A stretch of DNA of 64,000 bases, from positions 102,334 to 166,333 of the forward strand of contig JAENRP010000080.1 in assembly GCA_024741835.1 (NCBI GenBank), given 5' to 3'. Shown here in pieces: positions 1 to 10,622 of the stretch; positions within the stretch are counted from its first letter, which is position 1; the number at the start of each line of letters is the position of its first letter. A program made the position numbers and the translations under genes. The stretch comes from Diplocarpon mali (Eukaryota > Ascomycota > Leotiomycetes > Helotiales > Drepanopezizaceae). The notes below the pieces were generated by a model, which was not told where the DNA came from, searched no databases, and worked only from the letters and a program-made list of their open reading frames with translations.

Positions 1-2
1 CC

Positions 3-251
3 GAGGATAAGATCCCGGCCTTCTCGGCCTTTTCGCTTATTGCGAAGGGGTGCAAGATGGGAGGGTCCATGATTGGAGGTCCCAAGGCTATTGCTGAGAT
101 GCTGGAGTTTGCGGTTAAGCACGATGTACACCCATGGATCCAAGAGAGACCAATGAAGGAGGCGAACAATGCGCTGATTGATTTCGAAGCCGGCAAGCCG
201 AGATACCGCTTTGTCTTGGTTAATGAGAAGCATGCTGCCGAGCAAAAGTGA
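3..251 (+). CDS. Zinc-type alcohol dehydrogenase, C-terminal end only
   Basis: This is the last 82 residues of a medium-chain dehydrogenase/reductase of the NADP-dependent Adh6/cinnamyl-alcohol-dehydrogenase type. The frame is open from base 3 to the stop at 249-251. It contains the end of the nucleotide-binding fold (GGSMIGGPKAIAEMLEFA) and the family's closing stretch, with HPWIQERPMKEANNAL followed by a G-K-P-R-Y-R-F-V-L segment. In this family the catalytic zinc ligands and the GxGxxG cofactor loop lie further N-terminal, outside the window. The likely reaction is reversible reduction of aldehydes to alcohols with NADPH in the cytosol. Substrate choice cannot be read from this piece. The internal ATG at 57 is a methionine codon inside the domain and not a start. 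The family call is fairly sure; the subfamily is inferred. Confidence 0.85.
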   Translation, partial: EDKIPAFSAFSLIAKGCKMGGSMIGGPKAIAEMLEFAVKHDVHPWIQERPMKEANNALIDFEAGKPRYRFVLVNEKHAAEQK

Positions 252-1106
252 GGGCTAGTGTGTAATGTAATATAGTTGAGGTTGATGCCTAAACCTTAGA
301 CAAGAAATTACGGCGATTGCATGATATAATCTGTTCTACATCAATATCTCCCCGCTGGTTACCAGGTATAGATGCAACCCCTGAAAGTCAAGCGAGATGG
401 TGTCGACGCTCCACGCAGGCACCTGACTTTACAATCATCGACGGATCCGACAGCGATCCAGCGCAGCGAGTTCCAAAATCCTGGCTTTCAGTGCACGATT
501 TAGTTGAGAAACTCGATGCTCTGGTCGGCACGTACATCTTCACTTCATTTCATCCTAACACGAAGATACGCGATATACTCTGAAACTTTGCAGTACCCTC
601 ATGATCCTATGTAAGTTCTCAGGGTTGGAAATATAGTCGATGCAGAGGAGAGGTGTAAATAGTTTAGTGGGTGTTGTATTTGAGGAAGACGTGATGTACC
701 AGTGCTTGAGGCGTTGGTGGGAGATTTTAGACCCTCACGGGAGATAAGATGACTTCTCTCATCTGCTTCTTTGTCCCCTCTGGCTGAATTTATATTATGA
801 TGCGCATTTCTCCAATTTTCTGTGCCATTTCCAAACACAAAGACAGACCCTCCACGGATAGGTAACGTTAGGGTGGACTAGGCGAACTTTAAGGGCAGGC
901 CGGATATACCGACACTGTCATAATTCAGGAAAATGCAGCAGCATCATAAGACCAGTAAACAAATGAGCAGTATGATTTTCAGATTCGACGCTTTAAACAA
1001 CAAGCTCAACAACTGTGATGTCCCGATAACAGTACTTGTACTTGGTTGAGCACACAATGGGCTTCCTAGGGAACAAGGTTCTCCTGCTCGAAAAGATATC
1101 GATTCT
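252..1106. other. Intergenic stretch, no gene seen
   Basis: This lies between the 3' ends of the alcohol dehydrogenase (+) and the rhodanese (-), so it should hold two terminator/3'UTR regions. Short open frames (317-583 +, 599-838 -) have no recognisable composition or motif. No RNA gene or repeat was noticed. Confidence 0.6.
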
Positions 1107-2498
1107 TCAGTCAATTGTCCTGACCTGAATATTGATGCCAGTGTTAACCTGCTCTGATTTCTTAGCCTTTCTCCAGCCCTGCGACTTCGGCGCCCGTTCA
1201 TCATCTGGCCCCCAAAGCCCGTCTTCTCTTTCTTTCTCGCAGGCACAAATTTGTTTCGGTCGGCTCTCGCGAATCTCTACGCCACTTAAAACTCGAGTAT
1301 CAAATTCATGACAGCTTTGGCAACATCGAGGATTCCCCAACTCGCAATTATCGCAAACTACCAGAACAAGATGACATCCTGCTGACCGGCACTTGCTCAA
1401 CCTCTCGCATGGAAATCCGCAGACGTGGCACTTAGACACCGGATTCGTCGCTACTCCTGAATTTAACCCGGTGGAGCCTCGTGCATCAAATACGTAATTT
1501 CTACCTCGGAACAACGAGTCCTCGGAAGTCTTCTTTCCCAGTGAGATCTCTCCATCCATCCAGGCGAGGTAGGCAGCAATCCCTCCTTTCAAGGTAAACA
1601 CTTTGTCTCCATCTCTCTTTTCCAAATTTTCCTGCAGAAACCTGGCTCCTTTTTCACATCGAATGCCACCAGTGCAATACGTCATGATATGTCTTCTAGC
1701 AGGTTTTTTCATTTCACCGGACCTACCCATCTGCTTTTTAACGTACTGTGGCCACTGCGAGAACCTTCGTATCGGGGGCCTCAACGCAGGCTCGCCAGTC
1801 TTTGGATGGATGAAATATCCTATCCGGGATTCGTAATGATTGCGTACATCCAGAAGTAATATCTCAGGACCGCTGTGGCACTTTTCATGGAAGTCTTCTG
1901 GGCTCAAGCTTTCAATATCATCCCATTTCGCCGGGATATAATTCGTGACTCCCATGGGTGTGATCTCCGAGGTCACCCGAACGCTTGCTGGACAGCCACC
2001 GAAAACGCACGCGCAGCCTCCTGGTGAAGGCTTGAAAAAATGATCTCGCTTTTCCGCACTCGACAGATCGAGTCCCGCAAGAGACCAGTGATTTTGACAC
2101 TCCCGCATGTACATTTCGACGGCATCCTTGGTGCCTCCTATGGTGATATTGAACCCTTCTCTGCTGATACGGATCTTGCCCCCCAGTTTAAGCGTCTGAG
2201 TAGCAGCTGTATGGAATGCAGCGATAGAGGAAGCATCCCCTGGTTGGCCATGAAATGGCCCCGGAAGTTGTGGCGGAGCATCGAAGTACCGATAGAAAAG
2301 GAGGACGAGTCCATCATTCAATGCTGATGCGGGACAAGTGCATTTGTATGAAACGGGGTCGGATGAGCCTTTGGGGAGGCGGGTGTTTTTCATCATTTTA
2401 GGCGGGGTGTTTACATAGAGACATTGGTGTTGGGAGTGAGGCGATGTGACATGGAAATGGAATGGAAGGTACAATTCGCTTCGCTTCAACCGAGCCAC
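1107..2498 (-). CDS. TrhO/TSTD2-type rhodanese-domain protein (UPF0176 family)
   Basis: An uninterrupted 463-codon frame. It has the order typical of the tRNA uridine-34 hydroxylase TrhO (bacterial YceA) and animal TSTD2. An N-terminal acylphosphatase-like module comes first (about residues 63-190, with KIRISREGFNITIGGT). A rhodanese domain follows, with LLLDVRNHYESRIG (215-227) and the active-site loop YCTGGIRCEKGA, in which C275 is the predicted catalytic cysteine. Downstream is a Cys-rich tail with C-x2-C and C-x3-C pairs (about 363-402), likely metal-binding, followed by a basic end. In bacteria the family makes 5-hydroxyuridine at the tRNA wobble base; a role in fungi is inference. The start is uncertain: tandem methionines at residues 35-36 (ATG at 2396) could be the true start, because the first 34 residues look unlike the family. 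It is divergent from the F-box gene, so 2499-2634 is probably a shared promoter. Confidence 0.85.
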   Translation of the reverse strand: MARLKRSELYLPFHFHVTSPHSQHQCLYVNTPPKMMKNTRLPKGSSDPVSYKCTCPASALNDGLVLLFYRYFDAPPQLPGPFHGQPGDASSIAAFHTAATQTLKLGGKIRISREGFNITIGGTKDAVEMYMRECQNHWSLAGLDLSSAEKRDHFFKPSPGGCACVFGGCPASVRVTSEITPMGVTNYIPAKWDDIESLSPEDFHEKCHSGPEILLLDVRNHYESRIGYFIHPKTGEPALRPPIRRFSQWPQYVKKQMGRSGEMKKPARRHIMTYCTGGIRCEKGARFLQENLEKRDGDKVFTLKGGIAAYLAWMDGEISLGKKTSEDSLFRGRNYVFDARGSTGLNSGVATNPVSKCHVCGFPCERLSKCRSAGCHLVLVVCDNCELGNPRCCQSCHEFDTRVLSGVEIRESRPKQICACEKEREDGLWGPDDERAPKSQGWRKAKKSEQVNTGINIQVRTID

Positions 2499-2634
2499 AC
2501 TAGACCGTTTGGGGAAGGCTATTCATCTAGGGCCCAACTGTGACTTAATCATTTCTCTTCTTCTTTCTCTCGAAATACCTCTCTCTTCACTACCGGCGTG
2601 GCTTCATGCCGATAGTTTGCTGCTGATCTTCGTT

Positions 2635-3867
2635 ATGCCTTCCTTTCTCTGTCTGCTTTCTAACATCTCACCTCGGCCAAGCAGAGTCTACGTCTCGAGC
2701 CTCGCCGATAAATCATATTTCGAAAGGCTACCCACTGAGCTCATCCTCGAAATCGCGGATTATCTACCTGCCCATGCGGCGGCGCTGCTGGCACTTTTGA
2801 GTCGATATATTCTGGAAAAGCTAGGAGGTCAATATCTTCGTTCTGTCTTTCCCGGTGGAACAAACCACAGGAGTCCTTGTCAGGACGATTTATGGCTGCT
2901 GCAACCACGGCTATGTCTCGAAACCCAGAAATTCCTGAGACTTTTGTCTGATGACTTGATGAACGAAGTGTTCTGTGAGAAGTGTGGAATAATACATAAC
3001 CCCGAAAGCCTTGTTGTCAGCTGGCCGAGAAGGAGACGAGTTTGTTATCCTCGTGGCCGTGGGTACGCCTTGCACCGTCACTTCGACATTCCATTGATAG
3101 AACTTGCAATGAAGCGAGTAAGACATGGGATTCATACATCCGACTTGCTTCAGCAGCTAGCCGAGCAATTCGCCTCGTATATAGCAGTACGCCCACGCTC
3201 AAGACCGAGCCCACCACGCCCGCGTCCTAGGTTGGTTGAGGCTTGCATTATCGGGCAAGGATTATATGTCAAGGCTGTTCACAAGATCAGAATTCCACGC
3301 CGGAGTTTACCTAGTCTTTGCACGACTAAATGGGCGATTTTCATCTGCAGCCATCTGCATGCGGTTTCTGGCCTGGCAGGAACGAAGCCATGGATGCCCG
3401 CGCTCTGGTGGCTGGATAGAAACGGGGGCGAGCTAATGAAATGCCTTGGCAGAACCTTGCAAAGTTTCCATTCCGATATTTGCAACCGCGAGATGGTTCG
3501 CGAGGACTTTCAGTGTCTCTTCTGCTCCACAGAGGTGAGGATTGAAGTCAAAGATAGTGGCAAATCACACGTACAGCTGGTAGTCACAACTTGGCAAGAT
3601 TTCGGGTCAGGGAGAACATTCTCGGACCTAAGATTTGATCGGATTCTTTCACATCACCATTCCATTCTCAGCGCCGAGCATGAGCCGGAAGAGCACCTCG
3701 AGTTTCCACCAGGCAGCATTCGAGACGCATTCGAGAATAGATATTCATCTAGTCACAGTGCTGTATCCAAACAGGGCCCAAGAAATTGGGCCTTGAGACC
3801 GTCGAAGAGAGACTCAACAATGCTAGTTCGTGGCTTGGCGTCATTGAAGCTGAAATTTTCCCGGTAA
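2635..3867 (+). CDS. F-box domain protein
   Basis: A single-exon gene of 410 residues if started at the ATG at 2635. An in-frame ATG at 2446 would add 63 residues but would run over the divergent rhodanese promoter, so the downstream start is preferred. Residues about 29-60 form a fungal F-box (FERLPTELILEIADYLPAHA followed by an L-x-A-L-x-S-R-Y segment). This motif binds Skp1 and brings substrates to an SCF ubiquitin ligase. The rest is the Trp- and Cys-containing region usual in Pezizomycotina F-box proteins. It has C-x2-C pairs near codons 105-108 and 298-301, but no WD40 or leucine-rich repeats that I can see. The substrate is unknown. The F-box call is sound; the tail matches no family I can name. 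Confidence 0.75.
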   Translation: MPSFLCLLSNISPRPSRVYVSSLADKSYFERLPTELILEIADYLPAHAAALLALLSRYILEKLGGQYLRSVFPGGTNHRSPCQDDLWLLQPRLCLETQKFLRLLSDDLMNEVFCEKCGIIHNPESLVVSWPRRRRVCYPRGRGYALHRHFDIPLIELAMKRVRHGIHTSDLLQQLAEQFASYIAVRPRSRPSPPRPRPRLVEACIIGQGLYVKAVHKIRIPRRSLPSLCTTKWAIFICSHLHAVSGLAGTKPWMPALWWLDRNGGELMKCLGRTLQSFHSDICNREMVREDFQCLFCSTEVRIEVKDSGKSHVQLVVTTWQDFGSGRTFSDLRFDRILSHHHSILSAEHEPEEHLEFPPGSIRDAFENRYSSSHSAVSKQGPRNWALRPSKRDSTMLVRGLASLKLKFSR

Positions 3868-4777
3868 AGCCTATCTGCATTATCAGATGAGCTTATGTAT
3901 ATCATCATGGCTGAAGCTGTAGAGAAGGGAGCGCGTCCAACATTGGAGCCCAGGATTATCTTACGATGATGCATAGCATTTAATGGACAGAAGATTACAG
4001 AAGCGAGCTTGTAGAAGCCCCGGTATGGATTATGGCTTGCATTCCGTTTCTCCAGCCTGGAATCTTCAAGGGGGAGGGGGCAGCTGTATCTAAGCAGAAG
4101 CAATTATCAGTTCTATATTTTGGCTAAATATTACCAGAGAATCTAGCAAAGATCATGATGACCACCGCCCTCTGTAATACAGAGATGTTCGTTTTCGTTT
4201 ATACTTTGCGCCGAAGGGTTGTTATTCCCCCCCTCGCTTAATCATAGGATTGATCTGCATTCGTCAACACCAGACATAAAAAAAAAGCTCAAGGTATCCA
4301 CGGACAACGAAGAACCGAACCTTCCCGGCCGTCCTCAGTCGTAGAGATCCTGGTCGAGTAATTAAATCGATCAGGCGAACAACCCATCTTTTTGCCAACC
4401 GACTGAAAACCCAACTTCCTCTACCGTACCTATTTCCGCCGGACAACCTTTCTTGTGCGAAGTTGCTCGACCCAAGACCCGCGATTCGCCCTGCGATGGC
4501 ATAAACTGATCATACGTACTGCGCTCCAGTTGTGGGAAGGGCCCAATTGAACAGTGGTTTGATAAGAGCGGGGGATCCGAGGTCCGCGTTGAGGCTGGGA
4601 GAGAGTAACGCCGTCGTATGAAAAGATCTGAGGATGATACTGAGAAAGTCTTATCTCCCTTCAGTTTTGGTAGGGCTGACCAAGTAATCAGGGGTATCAT
4701 TTTGACGCCATGATCTTCCTTCTCCTAATTTCATTTACCAACGACCTCCTTTACACGCTCTCCGTCGACAACAGTCT
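3868..4777. other. Intergenic stretch, no gene seen
   Basis: This is the convergent 3' region of the F-box gene (+) and the transcription factor (-). Minus-strand frames at 3753-4103 and 4371-4700 have unstructured translations without family motifs. A poly-A run sits near 4277. No tRNA-like cloverleaf was found. Confidence 0.55.
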
Positions 4778-7307
4778 TCAGGTGAAATCCATCCAGCTCC
4801 CCTGCGTCCAGTCAATAGCACTCAACCAATTCAAGTCCCCCTCATCTCCCTGCTCCCATCCCGCCAGCATAGGATCCCACTCCATCTGGGCCCCCTCCCC
4901 TGCGCCGGCACCTTGCGCATCGGCGACGGATTCCTTGGCTCCGGCATCGAGTACAAAATCCAGAACGCGTCTTAAAACCTTCCTCAGTCGCTGCGCGAGC
5001 GTGTAGTTGCCGTCTGTAGGCCGGATCCACTCTAGAAAGGCGATGAAGAGCGTCAGTTTCTGGATCGCGTCGCTGCGGGAGAATTGGAGGGGGCTCTGGC
5101 CTGCGGAGCTTTTGAGCAATTCGACGCAGATTACGCCTGCCGAGGGGATGCCGTAGTAGGTCATCTTAGTGGTCGTTAGCTATGGGGGAAAGGTAAGGGG
5201 AGCCTTGAGCTATCTTAGAAGTGTGGGCTGGAGAGGTACGTACGATCCAGTCGAAACCATAGGTGTGAGACATCATCTGATCACGCTTACTCCAGAACAT
5301 GAGCGACAGGTCGATCATCTCCATGGCTGTGTTCAGTAGACCCTGCCCGTTCTCCAACCCCCTCGCTTTAGCAACGCGGTCGATCAAGAATTTATTCTGC
5401 AAATGCTGTATACTGAGGAAAGCCTGGTCATAGAGTAGATCTCCGGTGCTATTCTTGGGGTTGCCGTCTTGATCGTAATAGTGGAGTTGCGGAGGGAGAG
5501 AATCGAACATTTCTTGGGACTTCTGGTGCAGGTCGCTAATTCTCGGTTGTGAGAGAGTGGCTTACATGAGGGAGAGAATGGGCAACTCACTTGATGCGAG
5601 CTGCAGACACGTCTACGTTGACTCCGAGTGATAGCTCCAGTATTTCTTCTCGAATGGCGTGAATCTTTATCCGCGAGCGAAGGACGGTTGATATTTCATG
5701 GCAAGCGCCTGATGTGTTCCAGCCGTCCGCATCGAGTTTATTTATAGCTTCTGCTAGCTCTTCTTGAGGACCGTAAAGGACGTCGTCGGAAATATCGAGG
5801 CATAATTGGACGTCGCAGTATTGACGTGTTAGTAAAGGTGGTGTGCCATTTAGTGAAGAGTGGATCTTGTCGCTGCAGTAGATGTTCCCGAAAAGACGTC
5901 TCTTGTATTCTGAAGCTGCGGTCACTTTACCCGTGCCATACTCAGGTAGTCTGTGAAGTCCGGAGGTGATGGCTGTCGTTACCATGTCCCCATGAAGCCG
6001 ACGCATCTTATATGCTGTGAATCGTAAGATTTTTTTGAAGTCAAGTACGCAACAAATGTTGGGAGAGCAGACTTACTTTCATCTCCGGCACATCCCGTTT
6101 CTAGCCTCTTGATATTCAGTATAAGCGCCGTCACCAAGTAGTTGACCGTCTCAGAGTAATCGCACATCGTGAGACATACATCGGCACACTCCTTCATTCT
6201 CCACGCAATCTGCTTCTTGTCCCTACCATGACTGAAAACAGGATCCCAGTCTTGCAGAGCCAGATACGCCAGCCCGAGGAAACAAAACAACATGCCCAGC
6301 ATCTCGAACCGCAAATTAGGTCCCGTGAAGTTATTCAGCCATTCCAGTGCGTCGTCTGGATCGGGCGGCAAGGGCAATTCTTCGTTCTTGAACAGAGCAT
6401 CGGTCATGACAATAAGTGCAGGCGGATCCTCACCTCTCTCTCGCCAGTCCAAATCAGACTTGCTGGGCTCGTCACGCGGAGTAGCCAGCTCGGATCCAAA
6501 GGTTGCGAACAGTGTTTTTACGCAGTGCTTGAATAGTCTGAAGTTGAGGCTTGGACACCGGTTAGCCCTCGATGGCGTAACAAGCATCTCGCACGTCTCT
6601 TTCGACGGGAGGTTCCATAGGGCTCTCAGAGTCGTCTTTTCCCGCTCGTAAGGTCCATTGGGACGATGGAAGCCATGAAGAGGCTTTCCGTGGATCCAAT
6701 TACCAGGGTGCCTTCTCTTGTCCTCGCCAATATTGAGTATGTCGTCGTAAAACTTTGCATCGGAGTCCGAAAATATTGCAGAAAAGCTAGTAGGGCCATA
6801 GAATTTTCTGGAGCGAGGGTACACGGCGGTTTTCCACCCGCCTGGCGGCTGGCCGAGCATACTGCTCTTGGACTGACTAGTACTTGGAGCAGATAAGGGC
6901 CGCGCGACATCCGAATACTCGGAAAGTGGTACGGATGGAGGTACCTCACGTGAGAAGGGCTGAGGAGAATGGAAGAATGGCGGGTTGGAAGTAGCTACTG
7001 CAGGAGACGTGTCGCAGCGAACAGTGTCATTCCCATCATTTGCTAATGAGTGCTTTGATATTGACACGGGGCCTGATGGTCCTCGTCCTCTTGTCATGGG
7101 AGCTGGATGGTAGATGCATTTGGCGGTAGTCTTTCGTCTCGTACACCTCCCACAGAATGGGGACCCATGGTCACAGGCCAGCTTTCCTTTCCTACAAGGT
7201 TCGCATGCTTGCTTTTTACCGTTACGGCGATATCCCACTGCGGTCTTCATGGGAGTCATCTTGAAGGATCTGAACGGTCTGGATCGGCAACCAGTCTCAG
7301 TTCTCAA
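4778..7307 (-). CDS. Zn2Cys6 (fungal binuclear cluster) transcription factor
   Basis: A four-exon model: 7307-6077, 6014-5591, 5535-5244 and 5164-4778. The introns are 62, 55 and 79 bp with donors GTAAGT, GTGAGT and GTACGT. The phases join and the total is 777 residues. An alternative last acceptor at 5180/5181 would add five in-frame codons. The N-terminus carries a basic zinc cluster C-x2-C-x6-C-x6-C-x2-C-x8-C (about residues 35-64, starting ACEPCRKGKLACDH). Such proteins bind CGG-containing DNA as nuclear regulators. The middle region resembles the helical fungal-specific regulatory domain (for example WLNNFTGPNLRFEMLGMLFC). The C-terminus is acidic and Gly/Ala-rich, fitting an activation region. 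A second ATG at 7259 (residue 17) is an alternative start. The target genes are unknown, and no biosynthetic cluster is adjacent. Confidence 0.85.
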
Positions 7308-8676
7308 GCGCTCCTGAGGCAGTATCGGGAATTGGCTTTGTGGCGGAGAGGCTCGGTGGATTGACGCTTCATAAGGCCAACATTATAGTAGATGTATACG
7401 GCACCAATTTGAGAGGTGTCGGTAATGTCTGCCGATGCATACTGTCGATGTCAGAATCACCAGCGCCAATGAGAGAAGGCTTGCTTATCAGATCAATATC
7501 ACGTGTACAGAGAAGCCAGGATTCTTGCAGGGGTGGACAATGGTTAAACATCTCTTGTTATGAAGTGCAGCTTGTGAGGGGTATCTATTATGGACAAGAG
7601 CAGAACCATATTGCCATTTCCTACCTCCTTGCCTCTTACCGTGGCATTGCATTGCTGATAGATCAAAAATCGGGGAGGGAGATCAACCACTCTTGCTAGA
7701 ACGAGCCCCCTTTTCAAACCGAGAATTCCCTGCATAAAAACTGAATCTCGACAACCTCCATACCCAAGATACCTTCTCAGTGCCCCTGATCGCCAATTTG
7801 CCCTGTCGCTAGTCTCGAATCTGCAGTTAAAGCTCCCAGACTTGTTGACATCGAGATACAGGGCGAAATAAGCGAGCGGGGCCAAGAGACATGCTACGTA
7901 TTTAGGACTGTGTATTACAGCAAGGATTGTATGACTTGGTAGACGCCCCTGAAGAGCGAGACTGCCCAAGGGCGAAGCATTGCTACCTTGTCTACTTTCG
8001 CATCAAGAGAACAAAGAATTATCAAATGCCATCAAACAAAGCAATTGTACTTGAAGATGATTGTAATTTGCCATACCTTAACGAGATAATAAACACCACG
8101 TATCAACGCAAATACTACCTTGAGATCAGGGGAGAATCCCCAAGGTACTTCCTTATTCATGGGAAGTGCTGAGAGGTTAGTTTGCTACTGTTGATGCTTG
8201 GTCTTGAATATCCACTGTCACTGACTCTTGATCCTCGTGGCGGATAAGTCCAAGCACAGCTATTCCCATAACATTCCCAATGCCTTACCTATGGGCCCAA
8301 AATCACCAGATCCGAAATCAAGATCACCAACACTGTAGCCCGCAGAATTTGTCTTTCTGTAGGCATCAAGAGTGCACCCAGAGATATGATAGGATGGAAG
8401 AGACGTCCACTTGAGCATCATCCAGTATAAATAGTATGTGTCCGAGATTGTTAAGAACATCCTGGATGGATCAAGTAGTGATACATGACTTCTGACATGC
8501 AGCTCTTGAGCTGGGAGGCTTTGTGCTTTTCATCGATGAATCGTCAACACACTTTCCAGCCTGAGACAGTACTCATAGAGACCCTCGTTCTCAAAAATGT
8601 ACAACTATTCATTCGATCCATGCACTCCTATACCGCAAGACGAGTATCTCCCTTTGAAAGGCCAAGTCGGACAGGT
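7308..8676. other. Upstream region of the Zn2Cys6 gene and 3' side of VTI1
   Basis: This holds the promoter of the minus-strand transcription factor and the 3' end of VTI1. Open frames at 7340-7699 (+), 7544-7969 (-) and 7927-8172 (+) overlap each other. None has a recognisable domain, a convincing start context, or splice sites joining it to neighbours. I see no RNA gene. Confidence 0.5.
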
Positions 8677-9485
8677 TTATTTGAACTTGCTGTAAATGAC
8701 CGCGATGATCAACAGCACCAACACCGTAATTATCGCAATCGTTATAATCCGATTTGTAGCCATCCTATCCCGCATTAGCCTACCTCGTCCATGGCGCGAT
8801 TCCGCAGCGAGTTTGAGGATGATTTACCTACGCGCCATCCCCCTCAGCGTCTTGACACTCCTGTCCACATAGCCCTCACTTTCATGCAGGATATCACCCG
8901 TATGCTGGATCGTTTCTCTCTGCCGGTGCAGATCTGCCAGCGTGCTCGCACCGATCGCTTCCGTCTCGTTAGCCAGCGCCGCGCTATGCTTCAGCCGCTG
9001 TGAAGACCGGTCTAGACGGTCGGTACCGGAGAGCAGCTGTTGCCGCTGCTCGAGCTGCACGTCATTCGGGTTATCCGAGTAGCGAGAGCCGAAGAGCGCA
9101 GATCGGTCGCTGGCTAAGGAGGCAAGTTTACGCTTGGAGGAATCGATGTCGGATTCGTAGTTTCGGAAGCGTTGATTGACTTTGGTGCGGGTCGAGGAAG
9201 GGATGTTTTGCTTCTCGAGGCGCATTTGGTCAAGCTGCCGAGGTCAGTATTCTTCTTCAAAATATGGCCTGGATTAGGCCGAACTGATAGGCTGGAAAGA
9301 AATCTTACGAGCTCGTTCGCCTCTTCCAACGCTCGCTCTGCTTGGAGGATTGCTGATTTGCGCGGCTCGCCTGCCAGGTCGGGGATCTGGTCTAGCTTCT
9401 GGCTCAGGTCGGCCTGCACGAGTTTCAGCTCGGCTTCATAGCTACTAAAGAGCTCAGAGCCGGCGTCGGTATCGAGAAAGGACAT
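8677..9485 (-). CDS. VTI1: Vti1, Qb-SNARE of Golgi/endosome/vacuole traffic
   Basis: Three exons: 9485-9309, 9234-8828 and 8764-8677, with introns of 74 and 63 bp. The total is 223 residues, close to yeast Vti1 (217). The N-terminal three-helix domain starts MSFLDTDAGSELFSSYEAEL. The Qb SNARE helix follows (about 130-195), with zero-layer Gln in the stretch TLADLHRQRETIQHTGD. The last exon encodes only the tail anchor (MATNRIITIAIITVLVLLII, then a short lumenal YSKFK end). This exon is too short to stand out as an open frame and was found by joining phase: AG plus G restores R-R-M-A. The protein pairs with several syntaxins in Golgi, prevacuolar and vacuolar fusion. The upstream ATG at 9551 lies in the leader and is not used. 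It is divergent from the FAD protein gene. Confidence 0.95.
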
Positions 9486-9894
9486 AGCGATGGTGAGGTG
9501 TGTCGGAGTGGACGAATAGAGGTTGTCGTTATCGTCGAACCTGCAAGTCAAGGTTCACAATGGCTCGGCTCGACCTTAGTGGTAGATCTGAACAAGGCCG
9601 GATGACAACAGATATAGGGTGGATATGATATCCAGATAATTCAACTTTCACCTTTGATGGCTTGGTGTCAGGTTCCAAATGGCAATGCGAGGTAAAGGAC
9701 AAGCAGTGGATTGGTTTGAAGTTGTATTACGATGTCCAGGATAGGCGACAAGAAACCGCCCCCGGCCTCATGCGCCACACCTCGATCTCAGCCTCATACT
9801 CCAGCCACAGACAGAATGGGTACGAGGATCTCAGCCCCTGCATCACCGTGATCAACCATCGGTCGATCGAGCAAGGGGATATTGCATGGCACAG

Positions 9895-9955
9895 ATTCGG
9901 AGGTGGGTATTACGGTGACCAGCCCTACATAGGAAACAGACAGCGCAGCTCTCTT
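9895..9955 (+). repeat. Dispersed repeat copy A (decayed)
   Basis: The stretch beginning ATTCGGAGGTGGGT reappears at 29801-29852 with scattered substitutions and a gap of about 9 bases. The shared pattern continues with TTACGG.GA.C.GCCCTA and AGCGCAGCTCT. This looks like the remnant of one transposon or MITE family. The ends of this copy cannot be fixed. Confidence 0.5.
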
Positions 9956-10586
9956 CAGTTTTACAAAATACTATTTGATTTGGTATTCAGGGAAGCGTAG
10001 AGCAGCCCAATATATAGCAAGAATTCCTGTTCTTAACGCAAGTCAAGAGGCTAGGGCTGGTTGATGGCTGAGCTTGGGATACTACGTAGAATAAGGATTA
10101 CTTTGGGGCTTTGTGACGGTGAAAGTCGGTACCTGCTATTAGAAAGAGAGATGTATTTATATATATATATATATCCAGTTCAGGCCCAAGGCAAAATTGG
10201 AGTTGGAAAAACTTCGAGTTTAGTTGGTCGTTGTTAAAGTTATTTTCGGCCACCGTATAATAGCACCAGAATTTAGTGCGTCCTCTTGCCATGGCGTTGA
10301 TCATAATGGTAATATTCAACTTCTCTCCGAGTAATTTACTTCTAGTGTCACAACCAACGATCCATCGGGCATTCCGCTGTACGAAGAACCTGTCAAACTG
10401 CAGTTCCCAATTCCGCATAAGGTCTCTCACATGAAAGCCACTAGAGCTCGTGCACCCACCACCGCCAGCAGCTGCCTACAGTCCAAAGCACAAAAGCCAT
10501 GACGCCGTCGCTCGCAACGGACGCCTCCAGTCTCCCCCAAGAAACTGACTCTGGGAGCTATGATTTGTGAATTGCACCTTTCCCTC

Positions 10587-10592
10587 ACGTGT
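10587..10592. promoter_or_regulatory. CACGTG E-box before the FAD protein gene
   Basis: A palindromic CACGTG within CTCACGTGTC, about 30 bp upstream of the ATG at 10623. Cbf1-type and other bHLH factors bind this core in fungi. Its position so near the start could also place it in the 5'UTR. Use in vivo is inference. Confidence 0.35.
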
Positions 10593-10622
10593 CGCTTCTG
10601 CTCTCCTCTTCCCACATATATC

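Larger units (their letters stand above)
9486..10622. other. Divergent promoter region between VTI1 and the FAD protein gene
   Basis: This holds both 5' regions. It contains one copy of a dispersed repeat (see 9895-9955), a short TA run near 10155-10175, and a CACGTG E-box at 10587-10592, about 30 bp before the FAD gene start. Open frames at 9662-10000 (+) and 10098-10430 (-) are not supported. Confidence 0.55.
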
